Assembly: GCA_945883695.1 (NCBI GenBank)
Contig: CAMCYK010000003.1
Coordinates: forward strand, 1 to 64,000
Reading direction: 5' to 3'
Length of the DNA: 64,000 nt
From: Akkermansia muciniphila
GTDB taxonomy: Bacteria; Verrucomicrobiota; Verrucomicrobiia; Verrucomicrobiales; Akkermansiaceae
Each line of letters begins with the position of its first letter. Positions within the stretch are counted from its first letter, which is position 1. Below are positions 17,653-26,924 of the stretch, in pieces. The notes under the pieces were generated by a model, which was not told the origin of the DNA, did no database searches, and saw nothing but the letters and a program-made list of their open reading frames with translations. The translations under genes and the position numbers were made by a program.

Positions 17653-20600
17653 ATGACAAGTTCCAGAAATCATTCGTGGATCTGCTGCGCGCTGGTCGCC
17701 GCCTGTGCCGGCGTCATTCCCGCCCGTTCCCAGGACCAGCCGGCACCGTCAGTGGTCCGCGGAGGCCTGTTCGGGCCACCCATCGCCGCGCGGGAGACAC
17801 CCAGACCGGATGTCGCGATTCCGAAACCGAACAAGATCGACCAGTCTGTCGCGGCGATGTTGGCGAAAAGCAAAGGCTGCATCGAGTGCCACGAGAACAC
17901 CCACGACCCTCACGGCAGCGAGTTCGTCCGCCTCGGTTGCACCGACTGCCACGGCGGCGACCCCACTTCCGGCCTCACGATGAAGCAGGCGCACCCGATG
18001 CCTCTCAACCCGGTGTTCTTCGAGAGCGCCGCGAATCCCAGCGACAGCACCGTCCTGCTCAACCACGAGTCGCCCGGATTCATCAAGTTCGTGAACCCGG
18101 GTGATCTCCGCGTCGCGAAGGAAACCTGCGGCGGGTGCCACGCCGAATCCGTGGATCACGTGAACCACAGCATGATGCGCCACGGCGCGATGCTCTGGGG
18201 CGCGGCGGCCTACAACAATGGCGCGTATCCCGCGAAGGATTCGATTTTCGGCCAGGCCTACGGAGCCAACGGCGTGGCGCTCGCGCTGCAAAGCCCGGTC
18301 AAGGTCACTCCGGAGATGCAGAGAACCATGGGGATCGTGGACGCGATCTTCCCGCTTCCCCGCTTCAACATTTCACAGCCCGGCAACATCTTCCGCATTT
18401 TCGAAAAAGGCGGCAGCCGCCTCGCGGAGCTCGGCAACCCGGACCCCTTCGATCCGCCCGGCAGGCCGTTCCGCCGCCTCGGCGAGCGGGGCCTCGGCAC
18501 CTCGTCGCGGGTCGATCCCGTCATCATCGGCGCGCACAAGACCCGCCTTCACGATCCGTTGCTGGACTTCTTCGGATCGAACGACAGGCCCGGCGATTAC
18601 CGCTCGAGCGGCTGCACCGCCTGCCACGTGGTCTACGCCAACGACCGCTCGCCGTCGAATTCCGGCTGGTACAGCGCCTACGGCAACCAGGGACTTTCCT
18701 TCAACCCGGATCCGATGATCTCCAAGAAGGAAAAGGGCCATCCGATCGAACACAAGTTCACCCGGAGCATCCCCTCCAGCCAGTGCATGAACTGCCACAT
18801 GCACCAGGGCAACCTGTTCGTGAATCCTTATCTCGGATACACTTGGTGGGATCAGGAATCCGACGCGGAGTTCATGTATCCGAAAAAGCAGAAGAACCCC
18901 ACGGACGAGGAGATGGCGGAATCGCTGCGCCGCAACCCCGAGGCCGCCGCCGCCCGCGGGCTTTGGGGGAACGTGAATTTCCTGGAGAAATCCGCCGAGC
19001 TCAATCCCAAGCTCAAGGACACCCAGTTCGCCGATTACCACGGCCACGGCTGGATGTTCCGCGCCGTGTTCAAGAAGGACCGCGAGGGCAACCTGCTCAC
19101 GCTGGAGGGCGACAAGATCGACCACGCCGACAAGGACAAGTTCAAGAAGGCGGTCCACCTGAAGGACATCCACCTCGCGCTCGGCATGCAGTGCGTCGAT
19201 TGCCATTTCCTCAACGACGCCCATGGCAACGGCCTGCTTTATGTCGAGCCCCGCGCGGCCACCGCGATCATGTGCGTGGACTGCCACGGCACCGTCAGCG
19301 CCCGCGCGTCACTCGTCACCTCCGGCAAGGGTGGCACCCTCTCGAAGGACGGCAAGGTGGAGCCCGTCGATCTGCGGGAAAGCAACACGCCCTTCGGCCC
19401 GCGCTTCACCTGGAGCGCGGACGGCAAAAGCCTCATCCAGCAGTCTTCGATGGACCGGAATCTGAAGTGGGAGGTCCCGCAGACCCTCGACACGGTCGAT
19501 CCGGATTCCCGCGACTACAACATCATGAGCGCCTATGCGAAAACGCTGAAGCGCGACGGCAAGACATGGGGCGCGGTGCCGGCCGACAAGGCGGGTTGCG
19601 CGAAACAACTCGCCCACAGCAACGAGAACATGGACTGCCAGACCTGCCACAGCTCGTGGGCGACAAGCTGCTTCGGCTGCCACATCCCGATGGAGGCGAA
19701 CTACAAGATGGCGGCCAACAAGTTCGAGGGCACCACCTCGCGGAATTTCAGCTCCTACAACCCGCAGGTCGTTCGCGATGACGTCTTCATGCTGGGCATC
19801 GACAGCACCGCGAAGGACCACCGGCTCGCCGTGCTCCGTTCGTCGAGCGCGGTGGTCGTGGGTTCGCAGGGGCCGAACCGGGAGTGGTTCTACACCCAGC
19901 AGCAGACGGTTTCCTCCGAGGGCTATTCGGGCCAGGCGTTCAACCCGCACTTCGCGCACACCACCAGCGGTGTGGGCACCACGAAGAACTGCACGGACTG
20001 CCACCTTTCGCAGGACAACGACAACAACGCGATCATGACCCAGCTGCTTGGCTTCGGCACGGGCACGGTGAACTTTTTCGGAAGGTTCGCCTACGTCGGC
20101 ACGGACGACCACGGTCTCAGCGCGGTGGCATGGACGGAGCGTACGGAGCCCCAGGCGGCGATCGGCAGCCACCTGCACAAATACGCCTACCCGGACTTTT
20201 ACGAGCAGCACCTCGCGAACCAATCGATCCTCAAAACCTCCCACCACCACCACGCCAAGGGCGGCGCGGCGGATCTTCAGTTGCGCGGAGAATATCTTTA
20301 CGCGGCCCTGGGGAAAAGCGGCTTCGGGGTGTTCGACGTGGCGAACGTGGACAACAAGAACTTTTCCGAGCGCATCGTGACCACGCCGGTCTCCGCGCTG
20401 GGCCAGAAAACCTTTCTGAAATCGCCCCACGCCACCTCGATCACCCTTCCCAGCACCCTGATCAACGATCCGAAGCGCAAGCGCCTGCCCGCGAACGAGG
20501 AGCAGCCGATCGCGGATTACCACGGCTACGCATTTGTGACCGACCTCGAGGAAGGCCTGATCGTCGCGGACGTTGCGACCTTGCTGGATGGAAACCCGGC

Positions 20601-21537
20601 GAACAATTTCATCCGCAAGGCCGCGTCCTTCAATCCGGACGGCGCGCTGGACGGCGCTCGGCACTCCTGGATGGCGGGGCAATGGCTCTACATCACCACC
20701 GCGCGGGGGCTGGCGGTCGTCGATGTGAAGGATCCCGAGAAGCCGGTGATGGCCGGCGGTTACTCCGGCTCCTTCCTCCGCGATGCCCGCCAGTCCACGC
20801 TGCAATGGCACTATTGCTTTGTGACCGATGCGGACGGCGTGAAGGTCTTCGACGTTTCCAACCCCGCCAAACCGCAGCCGATCGACGGGGCGTCGGTGCC
20901 TTTGGGCCAAGCCAACGGGCTCTACGCCGCGCGGACCTATCTCTACGTCGCCAACGGCGCGCAGGGGCTCGCGATCATCGACATCAAGAATCCCGCCAAG
21001 CCGCGCAAGCTCTCCGACTTCACCGCTGGAGGACGCATCAACGACGCCCGCGACGTCCAGATCGGCTCGGTCAGCGCCTCGATGTATGCCCACGTCGCGG
21101 ACGGCCGCAACGGCCTGCGCGTCGTGCAGCTCATCTCGCCGGAAAACGTTCCCGGCCACATGGGCTTCTCGCCCAAACCGGAGCCGAAGCTGATCGCGAC
21201 CTACCCGACCAAGGGGCCGGCGGTCACCGTCTCGCGCGGGCTCGACCGCGACCGTGTGGTCGACGAAAGCGGCAACCAGACGGTGGTCTTCGGACGGCGT
21301 GGATCGCGCCCGTTCAACCTCGGGGAAATGGCGGCCTTTTTCCGCAAACCGGGCGGCGGGGAATACCGGGTCCACGACGTCAAGCATGGTGAAAACGGTT
21401 CGTTGACCGACGTGCACAACCGCGTTCTCGCGCCCGGCGAGGAGTTCGCGATCCCCGCCTCGGCGCGGGACGGCGAGCCCGCTCCAAGCACCGGCCGACT
21501 GAGGAAAAGAAGGGCCCCCACGGAAACCGGACCATGA
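17653..21537 (+). CDS. Secreted decaheme cytochrome c fused to LVIVD-repeat beta-propeller
   Basis: 1294 aa with a signal peptide (cleavage likely after PARSQ, about residue 26). Ten CxxCH motifs span residues about 75-785: CIECH, CTDCH, CGGCH, CTACH, CMNCH, CVDCH twice, CQTCH, CFGCH, CTDCH. The C-terminal third has LVIVD-type repeats (GLAVVDVKDPEKP, GVKVFDVSNPAKP, GLAIIDIKNPAKP and weaker copies), predicted to form a beta-propeller. The product is probably exported and, given the barrel gene 2 bp upstream, a candidate for the surface-exposed end of an electron conduit; the propeller could bind partners or substrate. A cluster of HHHH near residue 865 lies between the heme and propeller parts. 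It overlaps the NHL gene by 4 bp (ATGA). Confidence 0.93.
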   Translation: MTSSRNHSWICCALVAACAGVIPARSQDQPAPSVVRGGLFGPPIAARETPRPDVAIPKPNKIDQSVAAMLAKSKGCIECHENTHDPHGSEFVRLGCTDCHGGDPTSGLTMKQAHPMPLNPVFFESAANPSDSTVLLNHESPGFIKFVNPGDLRVAKETCGGCHAESVDHVNHSMMRHGAMLWGAAAYNNGAYPAKDSIFGQAYGANGVALALQSPVKVTPEMQRTMGIVDAIFPLPRFNISQPGNIFRIFEKGGSRLAELGNPDPFDPPGRPFRRLGERGLGTSSRVDPVIIGAHKTRLHDPLLDFFGSNDRPGDYRSSGCTACHVVYANDRSPSNSGWYSAYGNQGLSFNPDPMISKKEKGHPIEHKFTRSIPSSQCMNCHMHQGNLFVNPYLGYTWWDQESDAEFMYPKKQKNPTDEEMAESLRRNPEAAAARGLWGNVNFLEKSAELNPKLKDTQFADYHGHGWMFRAVFKKDREGNLLTLEGDKIDHADKDKFKKAVHLKDIHLALGMQCVDCHFLNDAHGNGLLYVEPRAATAIMCVDCHGTVSARASLVTSGKGGTLSKDGKVEPVDLRESNTPFGPRFTWSADGKSLIQQSSMDRNLKWEVPQTLDTVDPDSRDYNIMSAYAKTLKRDGKTWGAVPADKAGCAKQLAHSNENMDCQTCHSSWATSCFGCHIPMEANYKMAANKFEGTTSRNFSSYNPQVVRDDVFMLGIDSTAKDHRLAVLRSSSAVVVGSQGPNREWFYTQQQTVSSEGYSGQAFNPHFAHTTSGVGTTKNCTDCHLSQDNDNNAIMTQLLGFGTGTVNFFGRFAYVGTDDHGLSAVAWTERTEPQAAIGSHLHKYAYPDFYEQHLANQSILKTSHHHHAKGGAADLQLRGEYLYAALGKSGFGVFDVANVDNKNFSERIVTTPVSALGQKTFLKSPHATSITLPSTLINDPKRKRLPANEEQPIADYHGYAFVTDLEEGLIVADVATLLDGNPANNFIRKAASFNPDGALDGARHSWMAGQWLYITTARGLAVVDVKDPEKPVMAGGYSGSFLRDARQSTLQWHYCFVTDADGVKVFDVSNPAKPQPIDGASVPLGQANGLYAARTYLYVANGAQGLAIIDIKNPAKPRKLSDFTAGGRINDARDVQIGSVSASMYAHVADGRNGLRVVQLISPENVPGHMGFSPKPEPKLIATYPTKGPAVTVSRGLDRDRVVDESGNQTVVFGRRGSRPFNLGEMAAFFRKPGGGEYRVHDVKHGENGSLTDVHNRVLAPGEEFAIPASARDGEPAPSTGRLRKRRAPTETGP

Positions 21538-22829
21538 AAGCCTATCCCGCATTTGGTGCCTTGCTGCTCTCCGCTACCGCGATCTTCGCAGCGGAGAGCA
21601 TCGCCCCCGTCTCGGGCGCAAGCGGCGAGGCCGGTCACCAGGACGGCACCGGTGGCGCGGCGCGCTTCAACGATCCGATGGGGCTGGCTCGCGACGCGCA
21701 GGGCAACCTTTACATCTGCGACGCCCGCAACCACGCGATCCGGAAGGTCGCCCCGGGCGGTGTCGTCACCACGGTGGCCGGCCGGCCCGGCGAGCCGGGC
21801 GCGGTGGACGGCGCGGGCTCCGCGGCGCGTTTCAATTTCCCGGCGGATATCGCCGTCGCCCCGAACGGCACGCTCTACGTCGCGGACCGCGGAAACCATT
21901 GCATCCGGGTCATCACCGCGAACGGTGCGGTCACCACCCTCGCCGGTGATCCCGGCAGCGCGGATGATATCAACAAGGATTACGGCGAAACCTACAAATC
22001 GGTTCCCGCCCGGCTCGATGGCAAGGGCGCGGCCGCCCGCTTCAACGGCCCCAGCGGGATCGCCTACGCCCCCGCCGGATTTCTCTACGTGAGCGATACC
22101 GGCAACCAGATCATCCGCAAGGTCACGCTCAAAGGCGCCGTCTCCACCGTGGCCGGCAAGGCGGGCGAGTGGGGAAGCGCCGACGGCTCCGCCAGGAAAG
22201 CGCGCTTCTCCTCGCCGACGGGGCTTTGCATCGGCGCGGACGGCGACCTCTACATCGCCGATTCCATGAACCACGCGATCCGCCGCATGACCCCGAAGGC
22301 GGTCGTCACCACCTTCGCGGGAAATCCGCTCGAAGCCGGCTGCACGCCGGGGCCGCGCCTTCAAGCGCGCTTCTGTGAACCCACCGACATCGCCCCTCAT
22401 CCCGGCGGTGGCTTCATCATCTGCGAATCCTTCGGGAACGCCCTTTTCCGGCTCGCCGCCGACGGCCACGTCTCCCTTTTCGCCGGCCAGACCGATTCCG
22501 GCCCCGCGCCAAACTCGCTGTCCCATCCGAACTCCGCCGTCTGCGACGACACCGGCAATGTCTTCGTGTCGGACACCTTCAACCAGGAGGTGCGCCTGAT
22601 CATCGAGAAATTCCGCGCCTCCATCGAACGCGTCGGCGGCGCGGACCAGTTCAGGCTCACCTGGGACAGCATCCCCGGCCGCACTTACCAGCTCCAGATC
22701 CTCGGGAACCAAGGTTGGGAAAACGCGGCGCCGCCCCCCGTCCTGGCCACCGCCGGGGAAAGCTCCGTCAGCTTCCCCATGCCGCAGGAAAAGACCGGCA
22801 TCTACCGCGTCCTGATGTTGGGGTTTTGA
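21534..22829 (+). CDS. Secreted NHL-repeat beta-propeller protein
   Basis: 431 aa with an N-terminal signal peptide (MKAYPAFGALLLSATAIFAAES). About six NHL repeats follow (LYICDARNHAIRKV, LYVADRGNHCIRVI, LYVSDTGNQIIRKV, LYIADSMNHAIRRM and others), each preceded by a TVAG-type motif and an AARFN segment. The last 65 aa form the C-terminal module found in several proteins of this window (YQLQ...W...IYRV). It is the last gene of the porin-cytochrome operon and overlaps the decaheme gene by ATGA, so it is probably co-produced with it. NHL propellers usually mediate protein or ligand binding; a structural role in the exported complex is inference. Confidence 0.9.
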   Translation: MKAYPAFGALLLSATAIFAAESIAPVSGASGEAGHQDGTGGAARFNDPMGLARDAQGNLYICDARNHAIRKVAPGGVVTTVAGRPGEPGAVDGAGSAARFNFPADIAVAPNGTLYVADRGNHCIRVITANGAVTTLAGDPGSADDINKDYGETYKSVPARLDGKGAAARFNGPSGIAYAPAGFLYVSDTGNQIIRKVTLKGAVSTVAGKAGEWGSADGSARKARFSSPTGLCIGADGDLYIADSMNHAIRRMTPKAVVTTFAGNPLEAGCTPGPRLQARFCEPTDIAPHPGGGFIICESFGNALFRLAADGHVSLFAGQTDSGPAPNSLSHPNSAVCDDTGNVFVSDTFNQEVRLIIEKFRASIERVGGADQFRLTWDSIPGRTYQLQILGNQGWENAAPPPVLATAGESSVSFPMPQEKTGIYRVLMLGF

Positions 22830-22877
22830 GGTGGGACCACGGAGCGCGGGCTTCGACGGTTCCGCCGCACGCGTCAC

Positions 22878-22895
22878 CGTCGGAAGCTGCCGACG
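22878..22895. terminator. Possible bidirectional hairpin between convergent genes
   Basis: CGTCGG-AAGCTG-CCGACG forms a 6-bp perfect stem with a 6-nt loop in the 99-bp gap between the convergent NHL and HbpS-like genes. There is no T-tract, so intrinsic termination is doubtful. Confidence 0.25.
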
Positions 22896-22928
22896 CTCGC
22901 AACGCGGTGAATGCCGGGTTTCCGAAAC

Positions 22929-24587
22929 TCAGAAACTCGAAGAGGCGCGGGGGAACCTGGCGTAGGGGAGGCGGGCGCGCTCATAGACGAAGTTGTCCGC
23001 GCGGCTTGCCGGAGGTGGCAGGAAGTTCTTCGCGCCGCTCGCGCCGACGATGTCGTCCTGCTCGATGCCGTCGCCGGACACGCCGATGGCGCCGACGAGG
23101 ACTCCGTTGCGGTAGAGCGGAAAGCCGCCCGGGAAAATCGTGATGCCGTTGGGCACGTTCAGGTTGATCGGGGCGGAGGGAATGTTGCCGCCCTGGAGGG
23201 AGAAGAGCACTTGAAGCTCGGCCAAGGGTCCGCGCGGAGTGCTGTTGATGCCCGGCGGATAAAATGCCTGGGCAAGGAAACCGACCGAACGGGAGGAAAA
23301 CGCCCGTGGACTTCCGCGTTCCAACCCGCGCGAGAAGAACAGGGCGGTCCGCGCCTTCTGAACCGCCACGTCCCAACTGAAAATCGTCGCATCCGGCGTG
23401 CGGTAGGTGCCCAGCACGACCGGCTCCACACCGTTGGCGTTGGGATTGTTCACCACGGAAATCCAGACCTGGGTGATCTGCCCGCGCGGCAGGCGGATCC
23501 CGGCGCGGGTGATCTGCGAACGCTCCGCCGCCAACCTCAGGATGCCTTCCACCTCGGCGGCGCTGAGCCGCGCGGCTCCGGCGATCGTTCCGGGCCCGGG
23601 ATCGGCGCGGATCGCGGAGCGGAGTTCTCCCGGGACGCCGCCCGGGCCGGTGAGGCCGAAGGGGTTCGGATACACGACGGACGGCGGCGAGGCCTTGGGC
23701 GCGTAATCGACCGAATCATCGTCGGCGGAGGGGGCGATACCGTCGATGTCGGCGAAACCCACCGCCTGACCGTTCGCGGCGAGGAAGGTCGCGGGATCGG
23801 CCACGGTGGCGTTCGAACCCGCGCCGGCCACGTAGGCCAGCCGCACGCCGTCGATGGCGACGTTGTTGCCGCCGAAAACCGGACCCGGCCGGAAGCCCGC
23901 CTGGCCGCCCAACGCGATGCGCTCGTTGATGTTCGGTCCGAAGAAGATCTCGAAATCCTCGACAGGAGTGTCCGCGAAGCCCACCACGCCGATGCCGCCG
24001 ACCAGCACGCCGTCTTTGAAGAGCGGCACTCCGCCGGGACTGGAACCGGCGGCGGGAAGGGTGAGCAGCGAAGTGAAGGGCACGCTGCGGAATTGGTCGG
24101 CGGGCGTCGCGCTCTCGAGGTCGTCCACACCGGGCACGGGTGGCAAGGGGAAGGTGCCGTCGGGGCGGGGCGCCTTGTATTTGTTCGTGTCCGAGAACGC
24201 CATGCTTGAAAAATTCACGCCGACCAGCGGGCCGTTCGGTCGGTTTGCCACGGCGGGCGGGAAATGCCTTTGCACGATGAATGCCGCGGTGCGTGAGGTG
24301 AAGGCGTGCTGGTTGCTGCTGAGGAAAGCCGCCGCGCCCGCTTTCGATACCACATCCGCGACCACGGACGGTGTCGGGTTGGGTGCCGCCGCACCATTCA
24401 CATCCCAGACCGCCAGCACATGCCCCTCGCGGTCGGTGATCGCGATCACCCGGTTCTCTTCCGGTGAGATGGCCTTGGCCTCCTGGACCGCCTGCGCCAG
24501 GACCTGCCGCACCTCCCCGATCTCCATTCGCTGCGCGAAAAGCGGCGAAACCGGAGCGAGGAGGAACAAGGGGATCCGCCAATCCAT
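22929..24587 (-). CDS. Secreted protein with two HbpS/GlcG-like (DUF336) domains
   Basis: ATG 24587 (AAGGGA upstream) gives a 552-aa product with a signal peptide (MDWRIPLFLLAPVSPLFAQ). Two divergent copies of the heme-binding HbpS/GlcG fold follow: about 20-290 (VIAITDREGHVLAVWDV ... GGVPLFKDGVLVGGIGVVG) and about 300-550 (SVVNNPNANGVEPVVLG ... GGFPLYRNGVLVGAIGVSG). The 'PLY/F-x-x-G-VLVG-x-IGV' signature occurs in both. Family members bind heme or small ligands, and HbpS is an extracellular heme sensor. Each copy carries insertions that make it longer than the usual 130-150 aa. It stands alone on the minus strand between two cytochrome-related operons, so a link to heme supply or c-type cytochromes is likely but unproven. 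Confidence 0.85.
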   Translation of the reverse strand: MDWRIPLFLLAPVSPLFAQRMEIGEVRQVLAQAVQEAKAISPEENRVIAITDREGHVLAVWDVNGAAAPNPTPSVVADVVSKAGAAAFLSSNQHAFTSRTAAFIVQRHFPPAVANRPNGPLVGVNFSSMAFSDTNKYKAPRPDGTFPLPPVPGVDDLESATPADQFRSVPFTSLLTLPAAGSSPGGVPLFKDGVLVGGIGVVGFADTPVEDFEIFFGPNINERIALGGQAGFRPGPVFGGNNVAIDGVRLAYVAGAGSNATVADPATFLAANGQAVGFADIDGIAPSADDDSVDYAPKASPPSVVYPNPFGLTGPGGVPGELRSAIRADPGPGTIAGAARLSAAEVEGILRLAAERSQITRAGIRLPRGQITQVWISVVNNPNANGVEPVVLGTYRTPDATIFSWDVAVQKARTALFFSRGLERGSPRAFSSRSVGFLAQAFYPPGINSTPRGPLAELQVLFSLQGGNIPSAPINLNVPNGITIFPGGFPLYRNGVLVGAIGVSGDGIEQDDIVGASGAKNFLPPPASRADNFVYERARLPYARFPRASSSF

Positions 24588-24717
24588 GACTGGGTCCCTT
24601 ATCCCCGAGCCGGGTCGGGATGACAAGGGAATAGCAGGCGTTGGACAAGGCCAGTCCGCACATCTTGTTCTCGACGCGTGCCCCGTTTGCGGGCGAGGTT
24701 TTGCCTGACCTCCCACC

Positions 24718-25764
24718 ATGCCAAACCACGCCCTACCCGCCCTTGTACTCTGCCTCGCCATCTGTTCCTGCAAGGATGATGAGGTCCGCACCTACCGGGT
24801 GGCCGCGGAGCCGGAGGCCGCAACGAAGCCGCCTCGGAGCGTGGGAGTGAATGACCACGCGGTGCCTTCCGAGTCCGTGACGTGGCGCGCCTTGCCGGGT
24901 TGGCAAGAGGAGGAGGCGGGCAAATTCCTCACCGCGGCCTACACCGTGCCGGGTCTCGGGCGCTTGACGGTTTCCAAACTCGGCGGCGACGGCGGCGGAC
25001 TCGCGGCGAACGTGAACCGCTGGCGCGGGCAGGTGGGCATGCAGCCGCTGCCGGACGGCGAGGTGCGCGGCCAGCCGATGCCGGTGACGGGAAGCGACCG
25101 CGAGATGCTGCTTTTCAACCTCAACCCGGACGACGCGGCAACCGACGCGGAGGGCGTCTTCGCCGCCGTGCTGCCGCTCGGCCCGGAGACATGGTATTTC
25201 AAACTCCCCGGCCCGTCCGCGAAGCTGCGCGAAAGCGGCGGCGAGGTGTTGCTGGCTTTCCTCGCCGAAGTCCGCATCGCCGGCGAGGAACAAGCCGCGC
25301 CGCCAACGCCTTCCGCCCCCGCCGCGCCGGAAATACCGAAAATCCAAGTCACCGCGCCGGAGGGCTGGGAACCGAGCGCAGGCAGCTCGATGCGCGTCGC
25401 GAGTTTCGCGATCAAGGGCGCGGACGGCACCACGGCGGATGTCTCCGTGATCCCCCTGCCCGGCGATTCCGGGAGCGTGCTCGAGAACGTGAACCGCTGG
25501 CGCGGCCAGGTGCAGCTCCCCCCCCTCCCGTCCGCCGATGAGCCCGCGCTCGGCGCGGAAATGGACGGCGTGGCGGGCACATTTTTCGTGACCCACATGG
25601 TCAGCGGGGAGGCGGTGCTCGACGGGAAGAAAGCGGCGATTTCCACCGCGATCCTGAAGACGGAAGGGATCACATGGTTTTTCAAGATGACCGGAGAGGC
25701 CACCCTGGTGGAGGCCAACCGGGAGAAATTCGAAGCCTTCGCACGCGCCGCGACCTTCCCATGA
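24718..25764 (+). CDS. Duplicated-domain lipoprotein (paralogue of 7186-8163)
   Basis: 348 aa. MPNHALPALVLCLAICSC gives a lipoprotein signal. It has two copies of the same domain as the 7186-8163 protein: copy 1 with AANVNRWRGQVG and TWYFK, copy 2 with LENVNRWRGQVQ and TWFFK. A roughly 25-aa Ala/Pro-rich linker (PPTPSAPAAPEIP) joins the copies. It overlaps resB by ATGA, so it is translationally coupled to cytochrome c assembly genes. The function is unknown; the same domain at the end of the cytochrome operon and the start of the assembly operon suggests an accessory factor for cytochrome maturation or a periplasmic redox complex (inference). Confidence 0.87.
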   Translation: MPNHALPALVLCLAICSCKDDEVRTYRVAAEPEAATKPPRSVGVNDHAVPSESVTWRALPGWQEEEAGKFLTAAYTVPGLGRLTVSKLGGDGGGLAANVNRWRGQVGMQPLPDGEVRGQPMPVTGSDREMLLFNLNPDDAATDAEGVFAAVLPLGPETWYFKLPGPSAKLRESGGEVLLAFLAEVRIAGEEQAAPPTPSAPAAPEIPKIQVTAPEGWEPSAGSSMRVASFAIKGADGTTADVSVIPLPGDSGSVLENVNRWRGQVQLPPLPSADEPALGAEMDGVAGTFFVTHMVSGEAVLDGKKAAISTAILKTEGITWFFKMTGEATLVEANREKFEAFARAATFP

Positions 25765-26924
25765 TGCTGCGGTCCGCCGGAAGATTCCTGAGTTCCCTGC
25801 GCCTTACGGTAACGCTGCTGGGCTTATCGATGGTGCTGATTTTCGTCGGCACGGTCTCACAGGTCTCTCTCGGCATCCACGAGGTCGTGGAGCTTTATTT
25901 CCGCTCGTGGATCGCGTGGTGGGATGTGATGCCGGGGGAAAAGGTATTCAAGATCCCGCTCCCCGGCGGCGGGCTGATCGGCTGCCTGCTCATCGTGAAC
26001 CTCCTCGCCGCGCACGGCACGCGCTTCAAGCTCCGATGGAGCAAGGCGGGCATCATGCTCATCCACGCCGGCATTTTGCTGATGCTCATCGGCGAGCTGG
26101 GCACCGGATTCCTCGGAAAGGAGGCGCAGATGACCGTCAACGAAGGCCAGTCGATGAACTACTCCACCTTCCCCCGCGAGGTGGAGCTGGCCGTGATCGA
26201 GGTTTCCGGGGACGGCATGGAAACGGTGCACGCCATCCCGCAGAGCCGCCTCAAAGACGGCGCGGCGTTTCCTTTCCCCGGCTTCACCTTGCGGATCGAC
26301 CGCCATTTCGAGAACAGCGAGATCCTCGAGGAAAAGGTGGCGGGCGAAGGTTTCGATCCGGTCCGCGCGACGACCGGCGCGGGGATCGGCTACGCGGTGC
26401 GGACGAAGCCGCGCGAGACGGCGATGGATCGGCGCGACCTCGCGACCTCGTTCGTCAGCGTCCTGCCGGACGGTGGCGCGCCGCCGGGCCGCTGGCTGCT
26501 TTCCAATGCTCTCGCCGGCGCGCAGTCCTTCGAGGCGGGCGGGAAAAGCTGGAAGATGGCGATCCGCCCGGCCCGCCTTTACCATCCGTTCACCATCAAG
26601 CTGCTCGACTTCAGCCACGACCGTTACCTCGGCACGAACGTCCCGAAGAATTTCTCCAGCAAGATCCGCCTGCTCAACCCGACGACCGGCGAGGACCGGG
26701 AGGATCTGATCTACATGAACCATCCCCTGCGCTACCAGGGACTCACCTTTTACCAATCCGGCTTCGCGAACGACGACACCACCACCATTTTTCAGGTCGT
26801 GAAAAACCCGGTCTGGACGCTCCCCTACATCTCCTGCGCGATGGTCTCCGCCGGCCTGCTCTGGGTGTTCTCCGCGCACCTGCTGAAAGCCGTCGCCCGC
26901 CGCAAAACCGTCACCGCGTCATGA
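25761..26924 (+). CDS. resB: Cytochrome c biogenesis protein ResB/Ccs1 family
   Basis: ATG 25761 overlaps the lipoprotein stop (ATGA); about 387 aa. The protein has N-terminal membrane segments (LTVTLLGLSMVLIFVGTVSQV, GLIGCLLIVNLLAAHG, AGIMLIHAGILLMLIGELG), a large periplasmic domain (about 110-340) with the conserved NHPLRYQGLTFYQSGF motif, and a C-terminal membrane segment (PYISCAMVSAGLLWVFSAH). This is the ResB (System II) layout. With CcsA it forms the heme-handling synthase that attaches heme to apocytochromes outside the inner membrane. It is translationally coupled to ccsA (ATGA). Confidence 0.92.
   Translation: MMLRSAGRFLSSLRLTVTLLGLSMVLIFVGTVSQVSLGIHEVVELYFRSWIAWWDVMPGEKVFKIPLPGGGLIGCLLIVNLLAAHGTRFKLRWSKAGIMLIHAGILLMLIGELGTGFLGKEAQMTVNEGQSMNYSTFPREVELAVIEVSGDGMETVHAIPQSRLKDGAAFPFPGFTLRIDRHFENSEILEEKVAGEGFDPVRATTGAGIGYAVRTKPRETAMDRRDLATSFVSVLPDGGAPPGRWLLSNALAGAQSFEAGGKSWKMAIRPARLYHPFTIKLLDFSHDRYLGTNVPKNFSSKIRLLNPTTGEDREDLIYMNHPLRYQGLTFYQSGFANDDTTTIFQVVKNPVWTLPYISCAMVSAGLLWVFSAHLLKAVARRKTVTAS

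Noticed and set aside
15152-17659. Minus-strand 835-aa ORF opposite the outer-membrane barrel
   Set aside because: Compositionally biased antisense shadow; the plus strand has a signal sequence, barrel strands and terminal Phe.
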